NCBI RefSeq assembly: GCF_937927635.1
Contig: NZ_CALBRW010000018.1
Location: 124,001-188,000 of the forward strand
Direction of reading: 5' to 3'
From: an uncultured Microbacterium sp.
GTDB taxonomy: Bacteria; Actinomycetota; Actinomycetes; Actinomycetales; Microbacteriaceae
DNA: 64,000 nucleotides
How positions within the stretch are numbered: position 1 is the stretch's first letter; every line of letters starts with the position of its first letter. Below the pieces are notes generated by a model, which saw only the letters and a program-made list of their open reading frames with translations, was not told the origin of the DNA and made no database searches. The position numbers were made by a program, and so were the translations under genes. Shown here in pieces: positions 1 through 8,219 of the stretch.

Positions 1-42
1 ATGCTAGCCGCCCGATCCGGGGAATGCGCTGGGCTGACGCGC

Positions 43-300
43 TCAGCCGACGAATCCGCGCAGCCGCGCGGAGCGCTGGCGCCCCCTGGCGTCGCGCAGC
101 CGGCGGAGCCGTCGCACCAGGAGCGGGTCGAACGCCAGCGCCTCCTCGGTCTCGATGAGGCGGGCGAGCAGCTGGTAGTAGCGCGCGGGGCTCATGCCCA
201 GCTGGGTGCGGATGGTCTCCTCCTTCATCCCGCTGTGCCGCGGCCACGCCGCCTCCAGCGTCAGGATCGCACGGTCGCGATCGGAGAGTTCACCCAGCAT
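43..300 (-). CDS. DUF3263 family protein
   Basis: An 85-residue protein of the DUF3263 family: short actinobacterial proteins of unknown role, possibly DNA-binding. The first 60 residues read as a compact helical domain with a helix-turn-helix look (LGMSPARYYQLLARLI at about 33-48). The last 20 residues are arginine-rich. The family is usually 60-100 residues, so the gene looks complete. Its ATG lies 9 bases after the stop of the DUF2332 gene on the same strand, so the two are probably co-transcribed. The family call comes from recognising the N-terminal pattern SDRDRAILTLE. The DNA-binding role is inference. Confidence 0.82.
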   Translation of the reverse strand: MLGELSDRDRAILTLEAAWPRHSGMKEETIRTQLGMSPARYYQLLARLIETEEALAFDPLLVRRLRRLRDARGRQRSARLRGFVG

Positions 301-309
301 GGGATCAGG

Positions 310-1293
310 CTACGCGGCATCCGAGGCGTGGTCCGCGCGCCACTCCCACCAGCGTCCCAGCGGATCGGCCTCGGCCAACTGCGTGCCGTCCAGCCCCACG
401 CCGAAGCCGTCGTCATCCGCCGCCGACCATCCCTCGTGCAGGCGGACGGGGTCGATGGTCACCCACCGCGCATCATCCACAGCGCGGATGCCGGCGATGA
501 GCTCCTCGCGCGCCGCGCGCGGCAGGTAGACCAGCATCCCCGGCGTGGTGATCACGAGCGTCGCGTCGCGGGGCGCGGATGCCGCCAGCTTCGCCAGCCG
601 CGCCTTCGCGTCGCCCGCCAGGATCCGCGGCGGGGAGGCCCGGGCGATGTCGACGGCGGCGGCGATGCGCGTGGCGCGATCGGTCTCCCCCGGCCAGATC
701 TGCGCCCGGATCCACGCCCGATCAGCGGCCGAGCGCACGTCGACGGGTGCGAGGTCGATGCCGGCGCGCCAGACGATCTCGGGCATCCGAAGCGTCGGCA
801 GCGATCCGCGCACGACGCTGGTGAGCACGACTCGGGATGCCCCGGACGCGGGGTCCAGGCGGGCGCGCTCCGCGCCGGAGGCATCCGTGAAGCGGTACGA
901 GAACCGGTCCGGGTACAGGCACAGTCCCGCAGCGGCACCCAGCTCCAGCAGTGCGATGGGTCCGTCGATCAGGCCCAGCACCGGCAGCAGCGCCGCCATG
1001 CGCAACGGCTCGTTGGCCTGCACCGTGCGCTGCGAGCACTCCGCCACGACCTCTTCGGAGTGCGCCAGCACGAACGCCCGCCACTGGGCGTAGTCGCCGT
1101 CGGCGGCGCCGAGCAGCCTGGTCACGGCGAACACCAGGGGCGGCTGCCGATGCTGCGGCGGGATGCGGGCCAGCAGCGCCTGCATCCCGGCATCCGCCAC
1201 GACTCCCGCCGCCCACCGGGCGTACACGTCGCTGCGACCCGGCGCCTCGTGCAGGGCGAACCTGGAGAAGCGCTCGCGCACGGCATCCGTCAT
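310..1293 (-). CDS. DUF2332 family protein
   Basis: A 327-residue protein of the DUF2332 family, which is widespread in actinobacteria and has no settled function. The stretch LLELGAAAGLCLYPDRF in the middle resembles the glycine-rich loop of SAM-dependent methyltransferases, so a methyltransferase-like fold is possible. I chose the ATG giving MTDAVRERF. The open frame runs further upstream, but only through the antisense of msrB, and an extension would destroy the 51-base divergent promoter space shared with msrB. It is followed after 9 bases by the DUF3263 gene. No signal peptide or membrane segment is visible. The family call is fairly sure; function is unknown. Confidence 0.82.
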   Translation of the reverse strand: MTDAVRERFSRFALHEAPGRSDVYARWAAGVVADAGMQALLARIPPQHRQPPLVFAVTRLLGAADGDYAQWRAFVLAHSEEVVAECSQRTVQANEPLRMAALLPVLGLIDGPIALLELGAAAGLCLYPDRFSYRFTDASGAERARLDPASGASRVVLTSVVRGSLPTLRMPEIVWRAGIDLAPVDVRSAADRAWIRAQIWPGETDRATRIAAAVDIARASPPRILAGDAKARLAKLAASAPRDATLVITTPGMLVYLPRAAREELIAGIRAVDDARWVTIDPVRLHEGWSAADDDGFGVGLDGTQLAEADPLGRWWEWRADHASDAA

Positions 1294-1344
1294 GCCTCCA
1301 TTCTCACCGACCCGGAACACGTCCGAACAGGGGAGAATGGATGC

Positions 1345-1749
1345 ATGGCTTACAGCGTGAACAAGACCGAGGCCGAGTGGCGCGAGCAACTCGGCGACGA
1401 CCAGTACGCCGTGCTGCGCACGGCGGCGACCGAGCGCCCCTGGACGGGTGACCTGCTCGACGAGAAGCGCGACGGCTTCTACCACTGCGGCGGATGCGGC
1501 GCGGAGCTGTTCCGCAGCGGCACGAAGTTCGAATCCGGCTGTGGCTGGCCGAGCTTCTACGAGTCGGTGCGTCCCGAGGCCGTGAAGCTCATCGAGGACC
1601 ACACCCTCGGAATGGAGCGCACGGAGGTCAGGTGCGCGGCGTGCGGCTCGCACCTGGGCCACGTCTTCCCCGACGGCTTCGGCACCCCCATCGGCGACCG
1701 CTACTGCATGAACTCGCTGGCGCTGACCTTCACTCCCGACGAGTCGTGA
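1345..1749 (+). CDS. msrB: Peptide-methionine (R)-S-oxide reductase MsrB
   Basis: A 134-residue cytosolic repair enzyme that reduces the R epimer of methionine sulfoxide in proteins, using thioredoxin. The two zinc-binding CxxC pairs are Cys48/Cys51 (HCGGC) and Cys97/Cys100 (CAAC). The catalytic cysteine is Cys121 in RYCMNS, and Cys66 in SGCGWPS is placed to act as the resolving cysteine. The length is typical of stand-alone MsrB. The ATG at 1345 has GGGAGA ahead of it and gives the usual MxYxVxKTEAEWRxxL start. The stop overlaps the GTG of the next gene, so the nitroreductase is probably translationally coupled. Confidence 0.96.
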   Translation: MAYSVNKTEAEWREQLGDDQYAVLRTAATERPWTGDLLDEKRDGFYHCGGCGAELFRSGTKFESGCGWPSFYESVRPEAVKLIEDHTLGMERTEVRCAACGSHLGHVFPDGFGTPIGDRYCMNSLALTFTPDES

Positions 1750-2297
1750 GCGCGCTCGAGGCGATCCTGCGGCGCACCTCCTGGTCGAAGGTCACCGCGG
1801 ACGCCCCGACACGCGAACAGCTCCTGCCGCTCATCGAGGCGGCGGGGCGCGTCGCCGACCACTCCTCACTGCACCCGTGGCGGCTGATCGAACTGCGCGG
1901 CGACGACAGGCTCGCCCTGGGTGCGGCCATCGCCGAGACGAACGGCGACTCCGAGCCATCGGCCAAACCGCTGCGTGCCGAGCTGCTGATCGCCGTGGTG
2001 GTCTCGTACCGCGCCAGCGAGAAGGTGCCGCACTGGGAGCAGGAGGCGTCGGCCGCCGGTGTGGCGCACATGCTGAGCCTGCTGCTGGACGAGGCCGGCT
2101 GGGGTGTGATCTGGCGCACCGGCGGGTACACCCGCAGTGAGCCCGTCGCGCGCGTGCACGGCCTGGGTGCGGACGAGCGGCTGCTGGGCTGGCTGTACGT
2201 CGGCGGCAAACCGGAGGGCCGCGATCCGGGGCGGCGGAAGACCGTGGATGCCGATGCCGTGCTGAGCCGGATGCCGGGAGCCGCTGCCCGGGGCTGA
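1746..2297 (+). CDS. Nitroreductase family protein (YdjA-like)
   Basis: A 183-residue protein of the small FMN-dependent nitroreductase family, near the YdjA/YfkO branch. The N-terminal motif DHSSLHPWRLIEL matches the family's P/S-S-x-HPW-F/R flavin-binding loop, and the C-terminal half (GWGVIWRTGGYTRS, GWLYVGG) fits the second FMN contact region. It would use NAD(P)H to reduce nitro or quinone compounds; the natural substrate cannot be told. The GTG start overlaps the msrB stop (GTGA arrangement), indicating an operon of redox-stress genes. The start is fixed by that overlap, since no better start lies downstream near a ribosome-binding site. Confidence 0.88.
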   Translation: MSALEAILRRTSWSKVTADAPTREQLLPLIEAAGRVADHSSLHPWRLIELRGDDRLALGAAIAETNGDSEPSAKPLRAELLIAVVVSYRASEKVPHWEQEASAAGVAHMLSLLLDEAGWGVIWRTGGYTRSEPVARVHGLGADERLLGWLYVGGKPEGRDPGRRKTVDADAVLSRMPGAAARG

Positions 2298-2343
2298 TGC
2301 GTCGGGGCTGACGGATGTCGGTGGTCGCGGCTAGCCTTCAGGC

Positions 2344-2997
2344 ATGTGCGCGAGCTACGGACTCGACCCCCGCTTCACGGATGCCGAACTGCTGGCAGAG
2401 GCCGATGAGGCCGTGCTGGAGGGGCTGCGCTCCTGGGCGGAGAGGAACGCCGGCGAGACGCTGCGTCCGACCGGTCGGAACCTGCGCAACCTGAATCCGG
2501 TGATCGTCGACGATGACGACTCGCCGGTGCTGGAGAGCGCCTGGTGGGGCTATCTGGTCGACGGCGCCCCTGCGCGGTTCCCGTCGATCAACACGCGCTC
2601 CGAACGCCTGCAGGACCGGCCCGGCGGGCTGCGGTCACGGGCGATCGCGCCCGCCACCGGTTGGTACGAGCTGCAGAAGCCCGACCGCATCTGGCACGAG
2701 TTCGGGCTCGGTGCCGGGGTGGCCTTCGGCATGGCCGCCGTCACGCAGCGCGGCCGCACGCCCGACGGAGAATGGACCACGTGCTACTCGATCGTGATGC
2801 GACCCGCACCCGAGCACCTTGCCGCGCTGCACGATCGCGTGCCGGTGCTCATCCCCACCGCGTTCGCGCAGGACTGGCTGAGTGCAGAGCCGTCGCGCGA
2901 GCTCATCGACGAGGCGCTGCTCGCAGCGGCATCCCTCGACCAGCGCCTGCGCGCCGAGCCCCGCCCGAACGACCGCGGCGACGGGATGCTGTTCTGA
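2344..2997 (+). CDS. SOS response-associated peptidase (SRAP/HMCES family)
   Basis: A 217-residue SRAP protein. The family protects abasic sites in single-stranded DNA by forming a thiazolidine crosslink through Cys2 once the initiator methionine is removed. Cys2 is present (MCASYGL), which also fixes the start. Other family residues are visible: the asparagine region FPSINTRSE, the glutamate in GWYELQ, and the histidine in ALHDRVPV. The length is normal (bacterial YedK about 220). It sits alone after the nitroreductase with a 46-base gap and no obvious SOS box. Activity is inferred from intact active-site residues. Confidence 0.93.
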   Translation: MCASYGLDPRFTDAELLAEADEAVLEGLRSWAERNAGETLRPTGRNLRNLNPVIVDDDDSPVLESAWWGYLVDGAPARFPSINTRSERLQDRPGGLRSRAIAPATGWYELQKPDRIWHEFGLGAGVAFGMAAVTQRGRTPDGEWTTCYSIVMRPAPEHLAALHDRVPVLIPTAFAQDWLSAEPSRELIDEALLAAASLDQRLRAEPRPNDRGDGMLF

Positions 2998-3033
2998 CGC
3001 GCGGGTGCTCGCCGCAGCCCGCTCGCCGCGAAC

Positions 3034-3507
3034 TCACGAGTGGCGGACCTGCTCGGTGAACTCCTGGACGGTGACGCCACTCGGGAGGGCGATCGTGACG
3101 TGATCGTCGGTCGACGGCTCCATGACCCTCACGGCGGACACCAGCCTGTCGCCGACCTTGATCGCCAGTCGGGCGTCGTCGCCGGCCTTGCTCGCTGCCG
3201 TGGACGATGCCGTGAGCACGGCCGCGCCATCCGGGGTCAGCTCGAGCTCGACGGCGTTCCCCGACTGCCCATCGGCCGTAGAGACGGACTTCAGGCCGAC
3301 CGTCTCGAAGTCGCCGTCGGCCACACGGACGTGTTCGCCGTTGATCTCCACACAGTCCGGTGAAGAGCCGGTGGCGCAGGTCTGCGCCACGGCCACCTCG
3401 ATGGTTCCGCCGGTTGCCGACGAATCGCCCGCACCGCCCTGAGCGCAGCCGCTCAGCACGAGTACGGCAAGTGCTGCAGCCGCTCCCCACGTACGCCGAA
3501 TCCTCAT
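3034..3507 (-). CDS. Putative lipoprotein with a SecD P1-head-like domain
   Basis: A 157-residue predicted lipoprotein. A short basic start and hydrophobic stretch end in the lipobox LSGC with Cys21 as the lipidated residue. The ATG was chosen because it has a strong GGAGGA site and gives the signal peptide; the open frame continues upstream without either. The C-terminal half (AVELELTPDGAAVL, DARLAIKVGDRLVSAVRV) resembles the periplasmic P1 head of the SecD translocase subunit, where a beta-hairpin follows a helix labelled by TPEGA. No transmembrane bundle is present, so this is a free surface domain, not SecD. Its role is unknown. It converges with the SRAP gene. Confidence 0.75.
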   Translation of the reverse strand: MRIRRTWGAAAALAVLVLSGCAQGGAGDSSATGGTIEVAVAQTCATGSSPDCVEINGEHVRVADGDFETVGLKSVSTADGQSGNAVELELTPDGAAVLTASSTAASKAGDDARLAIKVGDRLVSAVRVMEPSTDDHVTIALPSGVTVQEFTEQVRHS

Positions 3508-3634
3508 GATCCGTCCTCCTCGGCTCAGGGGTTCCCCCGTCCACAGACTAGGGCGCTCCGCGCTGGCCGTCGAGAGGACGACCGCGATGACGGGATGCTG
3601 CTCCGATCGGCGCTGCGATGCAGCGCTCACACTG

Positions 3635-3707
3635 AGCCGACTGCGGGACTCGAACCCGCGACCGCCTGTTTACAAGACAGGTGCTCTACCAGCTGAGCTA
3701 AGTCGGC
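3635..3707 (-). tRNA. tRNA-Thr (anticodon TGT)
   Basis: A 73-base gene on the minus strand. The 7-bp acceptor stem pairs GCCGACT with AGTCGGC, followed by discriminator U. The anticodon loop reads CTTGTAA, so the anticodon is TGT (threonine ACA codon). The D arm (TAGCTCAGCTGGTAGAGCA) and T loop (TTCGAGT) are canonical. CCA is not encoded. Confidence 0.96.
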
Positions 3708-3752
3708 GAACCGTCACAAGCATAGCGACGGACGCGGCACGCGACGCACGGG

Positions 3753-4721
3753 TCAGGACGCGGGCGTCTCGCTGGGGACGGGCGTGGCAGGCGGCGTGGG
3801 CGTCGGCGTCGGGTCGACCGCGCCGTAGTACTGGTCGCTTGCCGTCGTGAGCACGAACTGCGAGAACTCCGCCGGGTCGTTCAGCGCGCCGACGTAGGCC
3901 TCGCCGCCCACGACGATGAGTGCCTCGTTGTTGAGCTTGAGGTTCTTCGAGCCGGGCAGCGGACCCTTGAGCGCGCGCTCGGTGGCATCCTTCGCCCATC
4001 CGACGAAGTCCTCGCCCTCGATGCAGGAGCGCACCTTCTTGACGTTCTGCACACCGACGGCGACCGCGAGGTCGGCCAGCTGCACATCGGTGCGTCCGTC
4101 GCTGTCGACCTTGGGCTGGTCGGTGAGCAGCTCGTGGTTGTAGTCGAAGAACTGGTCGGGCGAGTACGTCACCACGCACGCCGCAGCGGATGCCGCTCGC
4201 TGGGAGTACTTCGTGCCGTTGGAACTGGCGGTGAGCAGCGCGATCGGGTGGTACGTGACCGTGACCGCACCCTGCTTGATCCAGCTGGCCAACTGCCTGG
4301 CATTGGCCTTCTCGAACTCGGACGCTCCGGCCGACAGGTAATCCACGTAGATGTGGATCTCCGTCGGCTCGGCCGCCTTCTCGGTGGTCTTCGGCGTGGG
4401 CGTCGCCGCGGCCGAGGTCGGCGACGGCGAGGCCGCAGGAACCGACCCGGTTGTGCCCGAGGCCAGCGTCACGTCGTTGACGGTCACGCCGTCGCCGGTC
4501 ATGCCGCTCGGGCTCAGCTCGGGCTTGGACATCGAGGAGCCGACGGCGAAGGCCACCGCCGTGCCCACGGCGCCGACGGCCACCGCGACGATGAGACCGA
4601 TGATGACGCGTCGCATCAGACGCGCGCGGGACTGCCGCGCGTGGACTTGCTGGGCCTTCTCCCGCACCGCTTCACGCGAGTTGCGAGCGGTAGGGACGTT
4701 CGGCGTTTCGTCGCTCGACAT
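3753..4721 (-). CDS. Membrane-anchored DsbA-like thioredoxin-fold protein lacking the CxxC
   Basis: A 322-residue protein of the DsbA/thioredoxin_4 family seen in Microbacteriaceae. It has a cytosolic basic tail, one membrane segment at about residues 37-60, a Ser/Pro/Thr linker and an extracytoplasmic thioredoxin-like domain. Relatives carry a CxxC after the first strand (YVDYLCPxCGxFE). Here the position reads YVDYLSAGASEFE, so both active-site cysteines are replaced. Two other cysteines remain (AAACVVTYS and VRSCIEGED), which could form a structural bond. The ATG at 4721 follows AGAGGAAC; the frame runs further upstream through the intergenic region without a signal. It is probably not an oxidoreductase; a binding or scaffold role is inference. 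Confidence 0.85.
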   Translation of the reverse strand: MSSDETPNVPTARNSREAVREKAQQVHARQSRARLMRRVIIGLIVAVAVGAVGTAVAFAVGSSMSKPELSPSGMTGDGVTVNDVTLASGTTGSVPAASPSPTSAAATPTPKTTEKAAEPTEIHIYVDYLSAGASEFEKANARQLASWIKQGAVTVTYHPIALLTASSNGTKYSQRAASAAACVVTYSPDQFFDYNHELLTDQPKVDSDGRTDVQLADLAVAVGVQNVKKVRSCIEGEDFVGWAKDATERALKGPLPGSKNLKLNNEALIVVGGEAYVGALNDPAEFSQFVLTTASDQYYGAVDPTPTPTPPATPVPSETPAS

Positions 4722-4935
4722 CGTTCCTCTTGAAAGATCGTGTGGGACGGGTGATCCCGTGGCCGCTACGGGCGCGGCATCGGTTTCGATGTTACGGAGG
4801 CTGTCTGGGAAATACCCAGAAGCGCCCAGCCATGCCATACTGATCTCGACCCGACGACGGGTCACGGTGGACGTTCGCCCACCGCTTCCATCACAACGGA
4901 TCGTCCGGCACGTACCTGCCGGTGAAGGAGAAACA

Positions 4936-6042
4936 ATGGCAACCGTTACGTTCGACGAGGCCACCCGCATCTACCCGGGCGGAACCCGCCCCGCGGTCGA
5001 CAAGCTGAACATCGACATCGCCGACGGCGAGTTCCTCGTTCTCGTCGGCCCCTCCGGCTGCGGAAAGTCCACCTCGCTGCGCATGCTGGCCGGTCTCGAA
5101 GAGGTCAACGCCGGCCGCATCCTGATCGGCGACCGCGACGTCACCGACGTGCCGCCGAAGGACCGCGACATCGCGATGGTGTTCCAGAACTACGCGCTGT
5201 ACCCCCACATGACCGTCGCCGAGAACATGGGCTTCGCCCTGAAGATCGCCGGCGTCGGCAAGGAGGAGCGCGCGGCCCGCGTCCTCGAGGCCGCCAAGCT
5301 CCTCGACCTGGAGGAGTACCTCAACCGCAAGCCGAAGGCCCTCTCGGGTGGTCAGCGTCAGCGCGTCGCCATGGGCCGCGCCATCGTCCGCCAGCCGCAG
5401 GTGTTCCTCATGGACGAGCCGCTGTCGAACCTCGACGCCAAGCTGCGCGTGCAGACCCGTACCCAGATCGCGTCGCTGCAGCGTCGCCTGGGCGTCACCA
5501 CCGTGTACGTCACGCACGACCAGACCGAGGCTCTGACCATGGGCGACCGCATCGCGGTGCTCAAGGACGGCATCCTCCAGCAGGTCGGCACGCCGCGCGA
5601 CCTGTACGAGACCCCCAGCAACGTGTTCGTCGCCGGCTTCATCGGCTCCCCCGCCATGAACCTCTTCGAGCTCTCTCTGGCCGAGGGCGGCGTGCAGTTC
5701 GGCACCAAGGTCGTCGCGACCGAGGCATCGGCCGTCGCCAAGGCCAAGGGCAGCACCGTCACCGTCGGCATCCGCCCCGAGGACGTCATCGTCAACCCCG
5801 AGGACGGCCAGGGCCTGCAGGTCACCGTCGACCTCGTCGAGGAGCTCGGCGCCGACGGCTACCTCTACGGCCACAGCGAGATCAACGGCAAGCGCACCGA
5901 CCTCGTCGCACGCGTCGACGGCCGTCGCCACCCCAACGCCGGTGAGAAGATCACCCTCGCGCCGGTCGCCGGTCACGTGCACCTGTTCGACATCGAGTCG
6001 GGCGAGCGCCTCAACGAGAAGCCGATCGTCTCGGCATCCTGA
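4936..6042 (+). CDS. Sugar ABC transporter ATP-binding protein (UgpC/MsiK type)
   Basis: A 368-residue ATPase of carbohydrate importers in the MalK/UgpC/MsiK group. Visible motifs are Walker A GPSGCGKST (38-46), the Q-loop in VFQNYALYP, signature LSGGQRQRVA, Walker B VFLMDEPLSNLD and the H-loop VTHDQ. The C-terminal third (TVGIRPEDV, VEELGADGYLYG) is the TOBE/regulatory domain. No permease or binding protein is nearby, which fits MsiK, a shared ATPase serving several sugar importers in Streptomyces. The start has GGTGAAGGAGAAACA just ahead. A hairpin terminator follows the stop, so it is probably monocistronic. The multi-importer role is inference from context. Confidence 0.93.
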   Translation: MATVTFDEATRIYPGGTRPAVDKLNIDIADGEFLVLVGPSGCGKSTSLRMLAGLEEVNAGRILIGDRDVTDVPPKDRDIAMVFQNYALYPHMTVAENMGFALKIAGVGKEERAARVLEAAKLLDLEEYLNRKPKALSGGQRQRVAMGRAIVRQPQVFLMDEPLSNLDAKLRVQTRTQIASLQRRLGVTTVYVTHDQTEALTMGDRIAVLKDGILQQVGTPRDLYETPSNVFVAGFIGSPAMNLFELSLAEGGVQFGTKVVATEASAVAKAKGSTVTVGIRPEDVIVNPEDGQGLQVTVDLVEELGADGYLYGHSEINGKRTDLVARVDGRRHPNAGEKITLAPVAGHVHLFDIESGERLNEKPIVSAS

Positions 6043-6054
6043 TCATCAGGCACT

Positions 6055-6097
6055 GCGGCGCGGGTCGATCCTCACGGGTCGCCCGCGCCGCGGCGTT
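6055..6097 (+). terminator. Hairpin terminator after the sugar ABC ATPase
   Basis: A 10-bp perfect stem pairs GCGGCGCGGG (6055-6064) with CCCGCGCCGC (6082-6091), followed by GGCGTTTCC. It lies 13 bases after the stop codon. Confidence 0.55.
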
Positions 6098-6166
6098 TCC
6101 GGCGCGGCGCCCTGATGCGGCATCCGCTCCCGACGGCACGACCCCTCTCCACGGCACGGAGGAAGC

Positions 6167-7474
6167 ATGAAGAAGCAGTCGCTGCGGATCAGCGCCAGCG
6201 AGATCGACCCCGGCCTGCTGTCGCTGCCGTGGCGGATGCCGCTGGGGAAGTGGCCCTCGGAGCACATCGTCTCGCTCCCGAAGGGCCTCTCACGCCACCT
6301 GGTGCGCTTCGCCGACCTGTCCGGCCGCGTCGTGGCCGTGAAGGAGACCACCGAGGAGATGGCCCAGCGCGAGTACGAGATGCTGGGCAGCCTCGCGAAG
6401 CTCGATGTGCCGTGCGTGAACCGCGTCGCCGTGATCGCCGGGCGCGTGGACGGCGACGGCAAGCCGCTGCCGGCGGCGCTGGTGACCTCGCACCTGCGCT
6501 TCTCGATGCCGTATCGCGCGCTGTTCACCCAGGTGCTGCGCCCCGACACCGCCGGACGCCTGGTGGACGCCCTCGCGCTGCTGATGGTGCGCCTGCACAA
6601 CGTCGGCTTCTACTGGGGCGACGTGTCGTTGTCGAACACGCTGTTCCGCCGCGATGCAGGCGCGTTCGCAGCGTACCTGGTGGATGCCGAGACCGGTGAA
6701 CTCCACGAGGAGGGCCTGACCACCGGCCAGCGCGAGTACGACCTGGAACTGGCCCGCACCAACATCGCCGGCGAGATCATGGATCTCGCCGCCGGCGGAC
6801 GCCTGGAGCACGGCGTGGATGCGCTGGAGATCGCCGACGGCATCGTCTCGTCGTACCGCTCGCTGTGGACCGCGCTCACGGACGAGGAGTCGTTCGACGT
6901 CGATGAGGCCTGGCGCATCACCGAGCGGGTGCAGAAGCTCAACGAGCTGGGCTTCGACATCGACGAGATGTCGATGGTGACGACCGAGGACGGCACCTCC
7001 GTGCGCATCCAGCCGAAGGTGGTGGATGCCGGGCACCATCAGCGTCGGCTGATCCGGCTGACCGGGCTGGACGTCGAGGAGAACCAGGCCCGTCGCCTGC
7101 TGAACGACCTGGACGAGTTCCACGCCCGTTCCAAGAAGGATCTGGGCGACGAGGAGATCTACGCTCACGAGTGGCTCACGCGCGTGTTCGAGCCCGTCGT
7201 GCGCGCCATCCCCTACGACCTGCGCGCCAAACTGGAGCCCGCCGAGGTGTACCACCAGGTGCTGGAGCACCGGTGGTACCTCTCGCAGGCGCAGGGCCGC
7301 TCCGTGCCGCTGGCGGAGGTGCTGACCAGCTACATCAACGACGTGCTGCGGCACCGCCGCGACGAGGCGACGATCATGGGCCCGCCCACCGAGACCATGA
7401 GCCTGCCGGTGATCACGGGAGCGGTGGGCGTGTCCGATGACACCGCCGCGATCGATTGGCGCGACCTGGTCTAG
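6167..7474 (+). CDS. DUF4032 / lipopolysaccharide-kinase-like protein
   Basis: A 435-residue protein with two parts. Residues about 30-200 look like a degenerate protein-kinase/WaaP-type fold: VVAVKE suggests the ATP lysine, and LMVRLHNVGFYWGDVSLSNTLF resembles the catalytic loop with an HxxGxxWxDxxxxN pattern. The rest, from about residue 215, is the DUF4032 region found in actinobacteria. The substrate is unknown. A strong GGAGGAAGC site precedes the ATG. It stands alone between the ABC ATPase and an oppositely oriented NAD-binding gene. A kinase role is inference from the loop pattern. Confidence 0.85.
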   Translation: MKKQSLRISASEIDPGLLSLPWRMPLGKWPSEHIVSLPKGLSRHLVRFADLSGRVVAVKETTEEMAQREYEMLGSLAKLDVPCVNRVAVIAGRVDGDGKPLPAALVTSHLRFSMPYRALFTQVLRPDTAGRLVDALALLMVRLHNVGFYWGDVSLSNTLFRRDAGAFAAYLVDAETGELHEEGLTTGQREYDLELARTNIAGEIMDLAAGGRLEHGVDALEIADGIVSSYRSLWTALTDEESFDVDEAWRITERVQKLNELGFDIDEMSMVTTEDGTSVRIQPKVVDAGHHQRRLIRLTGLDVEENQARRLLNDLDEFHARSKKDLGDEEIYAHEWLTRVFEPVVRAIPYDLRAKLEPAEVYHQVLEHRWYLSQAQGRSVPLAEVLTSYINDVLRHRRDEATIMGPPTETMSLPVITGAVGVSDDTAAIDWRDLV

Positions 7475-7493
7475 CCCTTCGGCAGGCTCAGGA
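7474..7493. repeat. Short REP-like sequence (copy 1)
   Basis: The sequence GCCCTTCGGCAGGCTCAGGA begins at the last base of the DUF4032 stop codon. A near-identical copy lies at 17925-17946. The motif CCTTCGACAGGCTCAGG recurs as an extragenic repeat in many bacteria. Confidence 0.6.
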
Positions 7494-7521
7494 CCCGGCG
7501 GAACCCGGATCCCGGTCGGGC

Positions 7522-8160
7522 TCAGTACCCGACGGCGAAGCGGTCGCGGCGGTGCTGGGGCGACTCGATCTCGTCGACGACGGCGATCGCGAAGTCAGCG
7601 CCCGAGATCGTGGAACTGCCGTCGGCCGCGCGCACCAGCACGTCGCCGCCGTCACGGTACGACCCGGTGCGCTCGCCCTCCGCCCACGGGCCGAAGACCT
7701 CGGCGGGGTGGATGAAGAACCAGTCCAGATCATCCGTGCCCTGCAGCAGCTCGAGCGAGTCGATGCCGACCTGCGCCTCGTGCTTGTACTCCTCGGGGAA
7801 GCCCTGATCGAACAGCCGCGGGCCGCCGGGCGCCACCAGGCTGCCGCCCGCGCCGCCCACGACGCCGAGGCGGGTCGGCGTGCCGGACAGCTTGGCGATC
7901 AGCCCGCGGAGAGCGTCGAGCACCTTGTCGGTCATGTCGCCGCGCGGCGAGAGGGACGAGACCACGGCATCCGCTCCGTCGAACACGTCGCCCAGCGAGC
8001 CCAGGTCGAGGACGGAGCCCTGCACGTACTGCACGCCGTCGACGGGAGCGTCGGCGGCCTTCCGCGAGATCACCACGACCTCGTTGCCGCGTGCAGCCGC
8101 CTCGCGGGCGATGTGCGCGCCGGCGTAGCCGGTTCCTCCGATGACGACGATGCGAGCCAT
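7522..8160 (-). CDS. NmrA-like NAD(P)-binding oxidoreductase
   Basis: A 212-residue Rossmann-fold protein of the atypical short-chain/NmrA group. The N-terminus MARIVVIGGTGYAG carries the GxxGxxG nucleotide loop (G8-G14). VISRKAADAPVDGVQYVQGSVLD is the usual switch into the second half-site, and a YKHEAQ motif stands near the expected active-site region. These proteins act as NAD(P)H-dependent reductases or redox sensors; the substrate is unknown. The ATG follows a GGAAGGAAC site, while an upstream extension of the frame has no start signal. It is transcribed away from rlmB with 59 bases between the two coding regions. Confidence 0.86.
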   Translation of the reverse strand: MARIVVIGGTGYAGAHIAREAAARGNEVVVISRKAADAPVDGVQYVQGSVLDLGSLGDVFDGADAVVSSLSPRGDMTDKVLDALRGLIAKLSGTPTRLGVVGGAGGSLVAPGGPRLFDQGFPEEYKHEAQVGIDSLELLQGTDDLDWFFIHPAEVFGPWAEGERTGSYRDGGDVLVRAADGSSTISGADFAIAVVDEIESPQHRRDRFAVGY

Positions 8161-8219
8161 GTGCGTTCCTTCCGGGTCTGCGGGTGAGTCCGTCAGGAAC
8201 AAGGCCACGCCGCCGGGAG

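Noticed and set aside
1..1344. Long plus-strand open frame from the window edge into msrB
   Set aside because: It is antisense to DUF3263 and DUF2332, has arginine/glycine-rich nonsense composition, and msrB has its own ATG and ribosome-binding site at 1345.
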